Assembly (NCBI GenBank): GCA_965206405.1 | Contig: CBDBJQ010000006.1 | Span: 310,001-374,000 of the forward strand | DNA from: CBDBJQ01 sp965206405 | Lineage (GTDB): Bacteria > Pseudomonadota > Alphaproteobacteria > UBA8366 | Length of the DNA stretch: 64,000 bases | Reading direction: 5' to 3' | Part shown: in pieces, positions 33,500 through 42,546 of the stretch | Position numbering within the stretch: the stretch's first letter is position 1 | How the letters are laid out: the number at the start of each line of letters is the position of its first letter | Made by a program: the position numbers and the translations under genes | The notes under the pieces: generated by a model | Database searches by the model: none | Seen by the model: only the letters and a program-made list of their open reading frames with translations | What the model was told of the DNA's origin: nothing

Positions 33500-33728
33500 C
33501 CCGGATATTTCATGAAGACGTCCGGCCGGTTGGTTTCCCGCCTCAATTCGGCTTTTCGTGGTGTCTCCGACATAGATTTCCTGCGTATTCGGGCAGAGCC
33601 TGGCGTTTAGCCGGTATGTTTGGCGACTGAGCCGGTTTTTTTGCGGATTGCGGGCAGGCGGAAGCACCTGCGCCGCATGCGCCCTGCGCATTTCCCTGAA
33701 CGGTGAAGCCGGGGTCTTGCCCGGCTAG
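33496..33728. repeat. extra copy of the IS1380-type left end
   Basis: 33500-33724 is about 95% identical to 33729-33952 (period 229 bp) and is bracketed by CTAG at both sides. It contains the same terminal CCCGGATATTTCATGAA and no transposase sequence. It looks like what is left of an older, related element into which the present copy inserted. Confidence 0.8.
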
Positions 33729-35355
33729 CCCGGATATTTCATGAAGACGTCCGGCGGGTTGGTTTCCCGCCTCAATTCGGCTTTTCGTGGTGTCTCTGAC
33801 ATGGATTTCCTGCGTATTCGGGCAGAGCCTGGCGTTCAGCCGGTATATTTGGCGGCTGAGCCGGTTTTTTGCGGATTGCGGGCAGGCGGAAGTACCTGCG
33901 CCGCATGCGCCCTGCGCATTTCCCTGAATGGTGAAGCCGGGGTTTTTCCCGGCTAGTCTGGGACCAGCCTGCTGGCGACGAGGCGGAACAGGTCCTCGTC
34001 GGGGCAGGCACTGGACATCAGAAAGCGGACCCGGCGGGTGTTCCGCAGGATGATGGCGCCGATCTTCAACAGGCGCAGGCGAATGGTTCCGCACCGGGCG
34101 CGGGCCATGCGGGTGCCGGTGAGGCCGATCCGGCGGATGGCTTCCATGAGGGTGCAGGCGAGAGCGGAGAGCAGCAAGCGGAACTGGTTGGGCCACCATT
34201 TGTGGCAGCTGGTGCGGTCGGCGAAGAGATCGAGTTGCTGTTCCTTGATGCGGTTTTCCATCTCGCCGCGGGCGCAGTATCGTTCCTCGTACAACGCCTG
34301 TGCGTTGCCCGGAAGGCCGGTGACGATATAGCGGGGGTTGGCCCCTTTGGCCGAATGCTCGATCCGCGTAATGACCCGGCGTTCGCTGCGCCAGGTGCCG
34401 GCGGCGTAGGTAAATTCGCCGAACAGGCGCTGTTTCTCCCCCGACGCCTCAAAGTCCCGGGCCGACCGGTCCAGCCACGGCTCCGCCAGATCGTTCAGGC
34501 GGGTGTTCCTGGCGATGCCGAGGACATAGTCCACATCATGCCGGTCGCACCAGTCCAGCATGCGGTGGCGGCAGAAGCCGGAATCCCCGCGCAGGATGAT
34601 CCGCACCTTCGGCCAGACCCGGCGCAGGCGCCGCACCAGCAGGGCCAGGATCGCCCAGGCGTGTTTGGCGCCGTCGATGTTCGAGGGCCGCAGGTGGCTG
34701 ACCAGAAGCTGATTGCCACAGAACACATAAAGCGGCAGGAAACAGTCGTGGTCGTAATAGGCCAGAAAGAAACGGCCCTCCTGATGGCCGTGAACCGCAT
34801 CGTCGGTGGCGTCGAAGTCGAGGACCAGTTCGTCGGGCGGGTGTTTGCACGAGGCGATGAAGGTCTCTATCAGGACCTCGTGCGCGGCCCAGGCCACCTG
34901 GCGGTCGGCCGTGTTCTCGAACCGGCATAGCGTCGACGGACTGGCTGGCGGCTGATCCCGATCGGCCGCCGTCTGCAATGCCTGGTCGTGGCGCAGGGCG
35001 TCGTGGTCGTTCAGGTCCTCCGTAACCCAGGGGCAGGCTGTAGATCCGTTGCCGTAGCATATCCCGCAAACTGTGCTCAACCTTGCCCGCCTGCCGGTCG
35101 TCGGACAGCCGCCGGGCAAGCGATGCCGTCAATCCCGGCAGGTGATCCGCCCCGCGCAGCAGCAAAACGCCGCCGTTGCTCGTCACATGACCTCCATCGA
35201 AGCCGGTGGTTACCCGGCGTTTACGACAGGTTGGAAATTCCAGCTGATCGGGGGTACAATCTGTCACCGCTAAATCCTTGTGTTTGATCATTTCAACTAA
35301 CTGAATCATAACACGAATACGGGATTTAGCGGTACCTGTTCATGAAATATTCGGG
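33729..35355 (-). mobile_element. IS1380-family insertion sequence
   Basis: 1627-bp element with inverted termini CCCGGATATTTCATGAA (33729-33745) and, on the other strand at the right end, CCCGAATATTTCATGAA (16/17). CTAG flanks both ends (33725-33728, 35356-35359), fitting the 4-bp duplication of this family. It holds one frameshifted transposase gene. It lies between the TVP38 gene and gpt. Confidence 0.87.
33953..35291 (-). pseudogene. IS1380-family transposase, frameshifted
   Basis: The N-terminal 80 residues (HKDLAVTDCT, RVTTGFDGGHVTSNGGVLLL, LRDMLRQRIYSLPLGY) are in one frame and the rest (EDLNDHDALRHD, LVLDFDATDDAVHG, IILRGDSGFCRH, GEMENRIKEQQLDLFADRTS) in another. The shift is near 35020, where the sequence has TACGGAGGAC instead of the expected TACGAGGAC: one extra G. 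All catalytic-region motifs survive, so the damage is recent, a sequencing error, or less likely a programmed frameshift. Confidence 0.85.
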
Positions 35356-35428
35356 CTAGGCGACACGGCCATCCAGGCGACGTTGCCGGCGGCATTGCTG
35401 CCTTGCGCACTACCGCCTGGTTTTCGCC

Positions 35429-35902
35429 TCACCTGGTCTCGCGCAGCGGGGGTGCATAGGCGAGCGCGATATCCCACGGGAACAGGATCCAGGTATTCTG
35501 GCTCACCTCGGTGACGAAGGTGTCGACCATCGGGCGCCCTTCCGGCTTTGCATAAACGGTCGCGAAATGCGCCTTGGGCATGCGCTCGCGCACGATCCGG
35601 GCCGTCGTTCCCGAATCAACGAGATCGTCGACGATCAGCCACCCCTCCCCATCACCGACCTCGGCTTCTTTGAGGACTTGTGGGTTCCTGCGGTCCTTGT
35701 GGTCGTAGAACGAGACACAGATCGTGTCGATCAGGCGGATCTCCAGCTCGCGGGCGACCACCGAAGCTGGCACAAGGCCGCCGCGGCTTACCGCGATGAT
35801 ACCCTTAAACGGCCCGAGCTCGAGCAGGCGGGAAGCCAGCGCGCGAGCATGGCGGTGAAGCTCCTCCCACGAAACGGGAAAATCGAGCGGTTTGGAATCC
35901 AT
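35429..35902 (-). CDS. gpt: xanthine-guanine phosphoribosyltransferase
   Basis: 157-residue type I PRTase for purine salvage (xanthine/guanine plus PRPP). PRPP-binding motif WLIVDDLVDSGTTA (about 87-100) and the early ISVSRGG-type loop (IIAVSRGGLVPA) are present; length matches E. coli Gpt (152). ATG 35902 gives the conserved FPVSWEELHRHARALA opening. Confidence 0.9.
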   Translation of the reverse strand: MDSKPLDFPVSWEELHRHARALASRLLELGPFKGIIAVSRGGLVPASVVARELEIRLIDTICVSFYDHKDRRNPQVLKEAEVGDGEGWLIVDDLVDSGTTARIVRERMPKAHFATVYAKPEGRPMVDTFVTEVSQNTWILFPWDIALAYAPPLRETR

Positions 35903-35998
35903 CGTTTGTGATCCGGCGGCAGTGATATGGAAGGCGGCGACTATCCTGATTGCGCCTTGCCTCTGCAAGGTGCTTTCTGTAGCGTGCCGCTCCTGTCA

Positions 35999-36075
35999 GC
36001 GCCCGTAGCTCAATTGGATAGAGCGTCTGACTACGGATCAGGAGGTTGGGGGTTCGAGTCCTCCCGGGCGCGCCA
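35999..36075 (+). tRNA. tRNA-Arg(ACG)
   Basis: 77-nt cloverleaf with encoded CCA. The acceptor stem is GCGCCCG/CGGGCGC, discriminator G; the D-arm is around AGCTCAATTGGATAGAGC; the anticodon loop CTACGGA has anticodon ACG; the T-arm contains GGTTCGAGTCC. Confidence 0.96.
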
Positions 36076-36087
36076 TCTTTTTCAAAG

Positions 36088-36115
36088 GCTCAGCAGATAA
36101 TTGCTGGGCTTTTTT
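36088..36115 (+). terminator. rho-independent terminator after tRNA-Arg
   Basis: Stem GCTCAGCA/TGCTGGGC (one G-T pair) with a 6-nt loop GATAAT followed by six T. Confidence 0.85.
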
Positions 36116-36360
36116 CTTTTTCGGCCATGGCCGCCACAGGTGCATTACGGGTTGATTTCGAGGCATGTGGCCCTTGCCGCTTCATGATTGGCCATATTGT
36201 TCCGGACGGTTGTGGTCATTCCTGATCGGCTGGCGATCTCTCCTTGGAGCTAACTGACCGAAGCTCTCGGAACCCCGCGGCAACATTTTTACCGGCGAGG
36301 GCCTTTTCCGAGAGGGAGGAGCCCCCCAAACGGCGATTCCAGGCCTCGGCCCAACTATTT
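36116..36360. other. no recognisable gene downstream of tRNA-Arg
   Basis: Open frames exist on both strands but none resembles a known protein or has a ribosome-binding site. Probably debris between the tRNA and the hydantoinase remnant. Confidence 0.5.
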
Positions 36361-36549
36361 TCATGTGTCGCCTTCACCGCGCGGCATCAGCGCCATCGGC
36401 TTATCCGTCTTCAGACCATAGAGGTGCGGCCGACACTGGCGGCCCAAATCGAGTAGATCGCAAAAGCGATTTCTGGTCACCAAGCCGCCGTGCGCCCCGT
36501 GTCCCTGGGTCAAGGCATTGGTCGAGACCGTGGCGCCTGCTGTAAGCAC
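36361..36549 (-). pseudogene. hydantoinase/oxoprolinase (HyuA-type) N-terminal fragment
   Basis: A 62-residue frame reads ATVSTNALTQGHGAHGGLVT, NRFCDLLDLGRQ, RPHLYGL and DKPMALMPR. This matches the N-terminal nucleotide-binding stretch of hydantoinase A (usual form TTVATNALLERKGARTALVT...GRQNRPDLYDL). The remaining 600 or so residues are gone. It lies beside an amidase gene of related chemistry. Confidence 0.7.
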
Positions 36550-36641
36550 TGGCCACGGCTTCGAGTGCAGTGATGTTGTTTCTCAAGGCGGCAAACCCGG
36601 TCATGCCGCCTGCTCCGAAATCCCGGTTGAGCGAGCCAGCT

Positions 36642-38048
36642 TCAGGCGCCCGCCACAGAATCAATGTTGTCGGCAATCCATCGTGCCAGCCCGGTAATCC
36701 GCGCATCCTCGCTGGGCTGCCCCATGATCTGCAGCCCGACCGGCAGGCCGCCGACCGCCATCGAGGGGATCGTCACCACGGGCGCGCCAATCATCGAGCT
36801 CGGGTAATTGAACACCGCATCACCGGTGGGGCGCGGCGCCAATGGCTCACCTTCCCGGTCGCCTGGCCAAAGCGGTGCCGGACCGGGGCACGAAAGGGTG
36901 AGCATGGCGTCCGCCAAAGGCGCCAGGGTGGCGTGCGCGCGCCTCGCCGTCTCTCGCGCCGAAACCAGGACGCGGTAATCGTCGGGAGACATGGCCTCGG
37001 CCTTGGCCAGAGTCGCCTGGGTGCGGGCACTTACTCCCTTCGGCTCCCGATCCACGAGGTTGCGCTGGTACCAGCGGTTCTCCCAGGCGGTGATCATGCT
37101 ACAGACATGCGTGGTATCCGCGATGCTCGCCTCCAGGTTTTCGATCAGCGGATGATCGACGCGCCGCAGCAGTGTCACGTCGGCACCTTTCAGGTTATCG
37201 AGAAATTCCTCAAATGCGTTGATAGTCGCCTCGTCGAGCCGCGACCAACCCTCTGTTTGCAGAACGATCAGCCGCTCCGGGCGAACCGGTCGCGGGCAAG
37301 TCATCGGTCCGATCAGTCCGGGGTATCCCGGGTCGCCGCCGGTGCGCACGGCGATTTCACTGGCCACTTGCCACATATCCTCGATGCAGGAGGCATGTGG
37401 ACCGTGCGTGCTCATGGAGGTGACCTGACGCTCGCCGCGATGGATAGCGCCCTGGCTTGGCTTGAGCGCGAAATTTCCGCAAAAGGCTGCCGGCCTTATG
37501 ATCGAGCCCCCGACCTGGGTTCCAATGGCCGCCGGCATCATCCCTGCCGCGACGGCTGCCGCCGATCCCGAGGATGATCCGCCGGGGGTGCGGGTGGGAT
37601 CGAACGGATTCGTAGTCGGGCCCGGGTGGTTGCCGCCAAGCTCGGCGGTGACGGTCTTTCCGAATATAACCGCACCCGCCTGGCGCAAGGCCCATACGGC
37701 GCTGTTGTCGTTTTTCGGGAAATTGCCTTCGAAGGCGGCGCATCCCATCTGAGTCGGCATATCCCTGGTTTCGAGCAGGTCCTTGATGCCGACAGGCATG
37801 CCGTCGATGGCGGAAAGAGGTTCGCCCGCCTTCCAGCGCCGGGCGCTGGCTTCAGCGGCGGATCGGGCGAGTTTTTCGTCAAAAAAGGCGAAGGCCCTGA
37901 CCACGGTCTCGCGCTCGGCCACAACCTCCAGGCAGCGTTCCAGATAGGCGACGGGGTCGTCAGAACCATCGGCGAAAGCGATGGTGTCGTCGTGAAAAGT
38001 CCGGCCCTTGAAAGTCCTGGGATCGTAGACGGCACTTTGCGCGTTCAT
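36642..38048 (-). CDS. amidase (amidase signature family)
   Basis: 468-residue hydrolase with the Ser-cisSer-Lys triad: K89 in VGIKDLLET, cis-Ser near 158 in PGGSSSGSAAAVAAG and nucleophile S182 in GTQVGGSIIRPA. The usual Asp of GTDxGGS is Gln here. Substrate unknown; no gatB/gatC neighbours, so it is not a GatA. ATG 38048 has AGGAG 8 nt upstream; ATG 38054 is too close to that site. Divergent from the first CoA-transferase gene. Confidence 0.88.
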   Translation of the reverse strand: MNAQSAVYDPRTFKGRTFHDDTIAFADGSDDPVAYLERCLEVVAERETVVRAFAFFDEKLARSAAEASARRWKAGEPLSAIDGMPVGIKDLLETRDMPTQMGCAAFEGNFPKNDNSAVWALRQAGAVIFGKTVTAELGGNHPGPTTNPFDPTRTPGGSSSGSAAAVAAGMMPAAIGTQVGGSIIRPAAFCGNFALKPSQGAIHRGERQVTSMSTHGPHASCIEDMWQVASEIAVRTGGDPGYPGLIGPMTCPRPVRPERLIVLQTEGWSRLDEATINAFEEFLDNLKGADVTLLRRVDHPLIENLEASIADTTHVCSMITAWENRWYQRNLVDREPKGVSARTQATLAKAEAMSPDDYRVLVSARETARRAHATLAPLADAMLTLSCPGPAPLWPGDREGEPLAPRPTGDAVFNYPSSMIGAPVVTIPSMAVGGLPVGLQIMGQPSEDARITGLARWIADNIDSVAGA

Positions 38049-38467
38049 GGTCATTGCTCCTGCTCTTCCTGAGGGTCGTTGAAACCGTTGCAGCTTCCAA
38101 CGATCTACGCATGACCACCGCATCGGCAATCTTTCGGCGTATTCGGCAATGACGATACTTCTCGAATGGTCACCGGCCACTGTTGCGGGGCATGGGGTAT
38201 AATAGCCATGGTAGCCTGATCTCGCCGGTGTCGTCCGGCGATTTTCCGGGCGGGCGGGCCGACCGGTAATCCTTTGGAAATTCTGCGGCCGATCCCCTAT
38301 TAATCCCTCGCAGAGTTCCCGGACAAGCCCCAGGCAATTCCCCGTCAATTTCCGTGGGTTTTCCTGTGAATCAGCGGGGAAACCGCCCAAGGCCGCAGGC
38401 AAAAAGGCGGGCAAAAAGGCGGGCAAAAAGGTGGGTAAAAAGGTGGGTAAAAAGAAGGAAAAACGCC
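38049..38467. other. divergent intergenic region, amidase / CoA-transferase
   Basis: 419 bp. It includes a consensus TATAAT at 38198-38203 facing right without a clear -35, and the 12-bp repeat array at 38401-38460. Confidence 0.6.
38401..38460 (+). repeat. 12-bp repeat array supplying multiple Shine-Dalgarno-like sites
   Basis: Five units: two AAAAAGGCGGGC, two AAAAAGGTGGGT and one AAAAAGAAGGAA. Each contains AAGG or AAGAAGG; the last ends 7 nt before the GTG start of the CoA-transferase. Copy number could tune translation. Read in frame it would give a Lys/Arg/Gly/Trp-rich extension, which is unlikely to be translated. Confidence 0.8.
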
Positions 38468-39685
38468 GTGATTCTGAAAGATATGTCCGTCATCGAGGCG
38501 TCGGCTTTTATCGCCGCCCCCTATGCCGGGCTGACCCTGGCACAGATGGGCGCCGAGGTGATTCGCATCGACCCCGTCGGCGGTGGCCTCGATTATCGCC
38601 GCTGGCCGGTCACGAAGGACGGCTGCAGCCTCTACTGGGCCGGCCTCAACAAAGGCAAGAAGTCGGTCTCCCTCGATGTCCGCGACCCCGAAGGGCGGGA
38701 AATCGCCCAGGCGCTGATGACCCGCCCCGGTCCCGGTGCCGGGCTGGTGCTGTCCAACCTGCCGGCGCGCGGCTGGCTCGACTATGCCGGGCTCAAGGAG
38801 CGGCGGGGAGATCTGATCATGGTCAACGTCGTCGGCCGGCGCGACGGCTCGGTGGCACTGGACTACACGGTCAACGCGCGCGCCGGCTTTCCCGGGATCA
38901 CGGGCCCCGAGGACCATGAAGGCCCGGTCAACCACGTGATGCCGGTCTGGGACGTGGTCACCGGCCTTGCTGCGGCCAACGCCGTCCTTGTCGCCGAACG
39001 CCACCGCCGCGACACCGGTGAGGGGCAGTATGTCCGCATTCCGCTTGCCGATTCGGCCTTCGCGGTGCTCAGCCATCTCGGCTATGTTGGCGAGGTGCAG
39101 ATCAATGACGAGGAGCGCCCGCGCTCGGGCAACCACGTCTTCGGCACCTTCGGCTGCGATTTTGCAACCGAGGATGAGCGCCGGGTGATGATCACGGCGT
39201 TCACGCCCCGCCACTGGCAGGCGCTGCAGGAAGCCACGGACACCGTTACGCGCTTTTCGGAAATGGAGGAGGAGACCGGCCTTGACCTCTCCCGGGAAGA
39301 GAATCGCTACGCGTTGCGGTACAGGATCGAGGAGATTCTGAAACCCTGGTTCGCCGGGCGCGGCCTGGCTGCGGTGGCCGAGGCCCTGGACGCTGCAGGC
39401 GCTTGCTGGGGTGCCTATCAGACGGTGCGCCAGGCGCTCGACGATGATCCCGACCTGTCACCCGACAACCCGATGTTCGAGACCATCGACCAGCCGGGAA
39501 TCGGCCGCACCTTGGCCGCCGGCTCGTTCGTCGAGTACGGCGCTGTTGCGCGCCCGGCAGTGGCACCGGCACCGGTTTTGGGCCAGCACACCGACGAGGT
39601 TCTCGAAGGCCTTGGTCTCGCCCCGGCGGCGATTGCGAAGCTCCACGACCGCGGCGTAGCGGCCGGACCCGGCTTGCCCGAATAA
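38468..39685 (+). CDS. CaiB/BaiF family (class III) CoA-transferase
   Basis: 405-residue protein. The N-terminal ASAFIAAPYAGLTLAQMGAE and KKSVSLDVRDPEGRE are class III hallmarks. The usual GFDLLAQAMSG region is replaced by VALDYTVNARAGFPGITG, retaining one Asp (about residue 133) as candidate for the catalytic residue, so it is a divergent member. GTG 38468 is preceded by GAAGGA. Substrate unknown; two further family members follow on the opposite strand. Confidence 0.82.
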   Translation: MILKDMSVIEASAFIAAPYAGLTLAQMGAEVIRIDPVGGGLDYRRWPVTKDGCSLYWAGLNKGKKSVSLDVRDPEGREIAQALMTRPGPGAGLVLSNLPARGWLDYAGLKERRGDLIMVNVVGRRDGSVALDYTVNARAGFPGITGPEDHEGPVNHVMPVWDVVTGLAAANAVLVAERHRRDTGEGQYVRIPLADSAFAVLSHLGYVGEVQINDEERPRSGNHVFGTFGCDFATEDERRVMITAFTPRHWQALQEATDTVTRFSEMEEETGLDLSREENRYALRYRIEEILKPWFAGRGLAAVAEALDAAGACWGAYQTVRQALDDDPDLSPDNPMFETIDQPGIGRTLAAGSFVEYGAVARPAVAPAPVLGQHTDEVLEGLGLAPAAIAKLHDRGVAAGPGLPE

Positions 39686-39751
39686 AGCTGGCCGGCGTGG
39701 CGGTTTTTCGTCCAGCGGCTTTCCGCCCGGCAGTTTTCTGTTTGCGGCTGT

Positions 39752-40909
39752 CTACTCGGCGGCCTTGCGTGCGCTGAGCTCACGCAGGATTTCTTCCGTA
39801 TGTTCGCCGTGCCGCGGTGCTGGCCGCCGGACCCCGCCAGGCGTTCCGTGCAGCTTGATGTGGACGCCGAGGGTCTTGGTTGTGCCCGCTGTCGGATGCT
39901 CGATTTCGGTAACCATCTCGCGAGCCAGAGTCTGGGGGTCGGTATAGACCTGCTGGTGGTCCATCACCGGCCCGCAGGGGATGCCAGCCGCGTTGATGCG
40001 CTCGAACCAGTGGTCGGTTGTTTCGGTTGCGAAGATCTCGCTCAGCAGCGCGTTCAGCGCGTCATTGTTGGCGACACGGTCCGCTTTCATCGCAAAGCGC
40101 GGGTCCTCGATCAGTTCCTCGCAGCCGAGAATGCCGCAGAGCACCGACCAAAACCGGTCGGCTGCAGCACCGACCGTGATATGGCCGTCCCGGGTCGGGT
40201 AGATCTGATAGGGGGCGCTGCCCCGGTGCTTCTGGCCAAGGCGTGGCGGCACCTCGCCGGTGGCGAAATGGTAGCCGGCCTCGTAGACGCCGAGCGCGAT
40301 CCCGGATTCAAACAGGGATACATCGACATGCTGTCCCTGGCCCGTTTGCTCGCGCGCGGCCAGCGCCGTGAGAATGCCGATGGCGCCATTCATGCCGCCG
40401 CAGAGGTCATTGATCGGGATGGGTAGGCGGTGGGGGCCTCCGTCTTCGGGACCGCAGACGGCAGCCAGCCCGGTCATCGACTGGGCGATGAGATCAAAAC
40501 CGCCGCGCGGCCCGTACGGCCCGGTCTGGCCAAAGCCTGAAATCGAGCAGTAGACGATCCGCGGATTGACGGCGTTTACCGCCTCGTAGCCGATGCAGAG
40601 GCGCTCGGCGGTGCCGGGCTTGAAGTTTTCCACCACCACGTCGGCCTCTGTGGCCAGCTGCATGAAGATGCTGACATCGTCGGGCGATTTGAGATCGAGA
40701 ATAATGCTGCGCTTGTTGCGGTTCCAGATCATGAACGGTGCGCTCTCGTCACCGACGAAGGGTGGGGTGACGCGCATATCGTCGCCGGTATCGGGTCGCT
40801 CGATCTTGATGACGTCGGCGCCCTGGTCGGCTAGCAGCATCGCACAGTACGGCCCGGATAGGTTCGAGGTCAGGTCCAGGACCCGGAGATGGGAAAGCGC
40901 GGTCGCCAT
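39752..40909 (-). CDS. CaiB/BaiF family (class III) CoA-transferase
   Basis: 385-residue CoA-transferase of the formyl-CoA/carnitinyl-CoA transferase family. LDLTSNLSGPYCAMLLADQG, IVYCSISGFGQTGPY and GGFDLIAQSMTGL (with catalytic Asp) are intact. Starts at 40909; 49 nt downstream of the next paralogue, with which it is probably co-transcribed. Substrate unknown. Confidence 0.9.
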   Translation of the reverse strand: MATALSHLRVLDLTSNLSGPYCAMLLADQGADVIKIERPDTGDDMRVTPPFVGDESAPFMIWNRNKRSIILDLKSPDDVSIFMQLATEADVVVENFKPGTAERLCIGYEAVNAVNPRIVYCSISGFGQTGPYGPRGGFDLIAQSMTGLAAVCGPEDGGPHRLPIPINDLCGGMNGAIGILTALAAREQTGQGQHVDVSLFESGIALGVYEAGYHFATGEVPPRLGQKHRGSAPYQIYPTRDGHITVGAAADRFWSVLCGILGCEELIEDPRFAMKADRVANNDALNALLSEIFATETTDHWFERINAAGIPCGPVMDHQQVYTDPQTLAREMVTEIEHPTAGTTKTLGVHIKLHGTPGGVRRPAPRHGEHTEEILRELSARKAAE

Positions 40910-40958
40910 GGGGGCCTCCTGTATGGGCGGCTGTAGGGGGGTGCTTCCGGCGGCGCGG

Positions 40959-42143
40959 TCAGACCACGCGTCCAGTATGCAGTGCTTCGATTTGTTCCGG
41001 CTTGTAGCCCAGTTCAACGAGGATGTCGTCAGTGTGCTCGCCGAGCTGGGGTGCGCGCATGCGGATGCCGCCGGGCGTGTTCTGAAGCCGCACCGGCGTT
41101 TCTGTCAGCGGCGCCGGCCGCGGCATGCCGGGATAATCTATTTCGGTCAGCATGCCGCTTCCCTGGACATGCGGGTCGTCGAGGGATTCCTGCAGTGTGT
41201 AAACCGGCGCGACCGGGATCCGGTGTTTTTCGAGGGTGGCCATGACCTCTTCCGTGGTCCGGTTTTCGCACCATTCCTGCAAGTGGTCGCTGATGGCCCG
41301 GGCGTTGGCGGAACGGCTGTCGTCGTCCTTAAACCGGGGGTCCTTGAGCCAATCTTCCTTACCCATGAGTTTGGCCCAGCGCTCGAACATCGGCTGTCCG
41401 ACGGCGACGACATAGACATGCCCGTCCTTGGTGTGGAACAGATCGGAAGGCGCGGATGTCTGCCCGAGATTGCCGAGCGGCGGGCGGTTGCGCTGGATGA
41501 CATGCTGTTCCGACATCAGCGAGTTGGTCGCGGTCAGCGCGGTCAGGAGAAGCGCGCCCTGAACCTCCTGTCCCTCGCCGGTTGCGGTGCGGTGCATGAT
41601 CGCTGCAAGTGTGCCGAAAGCGCAGAGGGCGGCAGTGTTGTAGTCGACCCAGGGGGCCAGCGATTTCGTCGGGGCGTCCGGCTCCCCGCTCATAACCATG
41701 TTGCCGCTCATGGCCTGGGCGACGGAATCGAAGCCGACCTTCCGCGCATAGGGGCCGACGGTGCCGAAGGCGGTGTTGGTGGTCAGGATGATATCGGGCT
41801 TGATGGCCGTCAGCGATGCATAGTCGAGCCCCAGCTGCTCGAGCGCTCGCGGCGGCATGTTGGCGATCACGACGTCCGCCGTCGCCACCAGCTGCTCCTG
41901 GATGGCGCGCCCCTCGGGCTTCAGGGGGTTGAGGGTCATCCCCTTCTTGTTCCTATTGCACTGCATGAACATCGACCCCGAGCCGTCCTCGCTCAGGGGG
42001 TAGAGAAAGCGGTCCTCGCCGCCGTCAACTTTTTCGATGCGAATGACCTCGGCGCCGAGGTCGCCGAGCATGGCGCCGCACCAGGGTCCGGCGATGTAGC
42101 GTCCGAAATCGAGTACGCGGACGCCTTCAAGGATGGTTGTCAT
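40959..42143 (-). CDS. CaiB/BaiF family (class III) CoA-transferase
   Basis: 394-residue protein with VLDFGRYIAGPWCGAMLGDL, NRNKKGMTLNP, and VGFDSVAQAMSGNM (catalytic Asp). The C-terminal GEHTDDILVELGY ending is typical. Start at 42143. Only distantly similar by eye to its two neighbours, so the three are not a recent tandem duplication. Confidence 0.9.
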   Translation of the reverse strand: MTTILEGVRVLDFGRYIAGPWCGAMLGDLGAEVIRIEKVDGGEDRFLYPLSEDGSGSMFMQCNRNKKGMTLNPLKPEGRAIQEQLVATADVVIANMPPRALEQLGLDYASLTAIKPDIILTTNTAFGTVGPYARKVGFDSVAQAMSGNMVMSGEPDAPTKSLAPWVDYNTAALCAFGTLAAIMHRTATGEGQEVQGALLLTALTATNSLMSEQHVIQRNRPPLGNLGQTSAPSDLFHTKDGHVYVVAVGQPMFERWAKLMGKEDWLKDPRFKDDDSRSANARAISDHLQEWCENRTTEEVMATLEKHRIPVAPVYTLQESLDDPHVQGSGMLTEIDYPGMPRPAPLTETPVRLQNTPGGIRMRAPQLGEHTDDILVELGYKPEQIEALHTGRVV

Positions 42144-42372
42144 GAGCCGCACGCTCCCCGGGGTTGGAACCGGCCATCCGGCCCGTGAGTCGAAGCGTGG
42201 GCCAGGTCCACCTCCAGTCTCATCCCAGAGGTCCCGTCTCGGGGACGGGGCGAGGCACACTGACGATACGTCTCAGGCCGGCATGCTTCCAGCACAGCGG
42301 GAAGTTCCGGCGTACTGCCGGAGCCGTGGCAATTCCTGTGACACGATGGCGTTGGCCGGAAAGCCGAATGGA

Positions 42373-42546
42373 TCAGGCGGCGAGACTGCTGTCGCGCCAA
42401 GCAGATGTGCTCTTGCAGCTCTGGCAGACGCGTTCCCCGAAGTGGTTCGAGGTAAAGGTCTGGCTACACATTAGGCACTTTCGTTCCTTTTTCTCATGTT
42501 TCTTGTCGGCAGTCGGTTTTTTGTAGTTCGATGATTGCGATGCCAT
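42373..42546 (-). CDS. 57-residue zinc-ribbon protein
   Basis: Starts at ATG 42546 (GGGG just upstream), stop at 42373. A lysine-rich N-terminus (about 9-24) precedes a C4 ribbon: C24-x2-C27 (RKCLMC) and C41-x2-C44 (RVCQSC), ending with STSAWRDSSLAA. Short proteins with this KCLMC...F.S...G.RVCxxC...W pattern recur in alphaproteobacteria. Function unknown; nucleic-acid binding is plausible from charge and zinc. The AT-rich upstream region would hold its promoter. Confidence 0.75.
   Translation of the reverse strand: MASQSSNYKKPTADKKHEKKERKCLMCSQTFTSNHFGERVCQSCKSTSAWRDSSLAA

Noticed and set aside
33543..34199. Minus-strand open frame with internal 75-residue protein repeat in the IS1380 left-end region
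   Set aside because: The repeat is only the duplicated IS end read in one frame; no start signal and no known protein.
36182..36364. 60-codon minus-strand frame downstream of tRNA-Arg
   Set aside because: No similarity, no ribosome-binding site and overlap with the hydantoinase remnant; treated as non-coding debris.
40593..42188. Plus-strand open frame (531 codons) opposite two CoA-transferase genes
   Set aside because: Shadow frame without domains.
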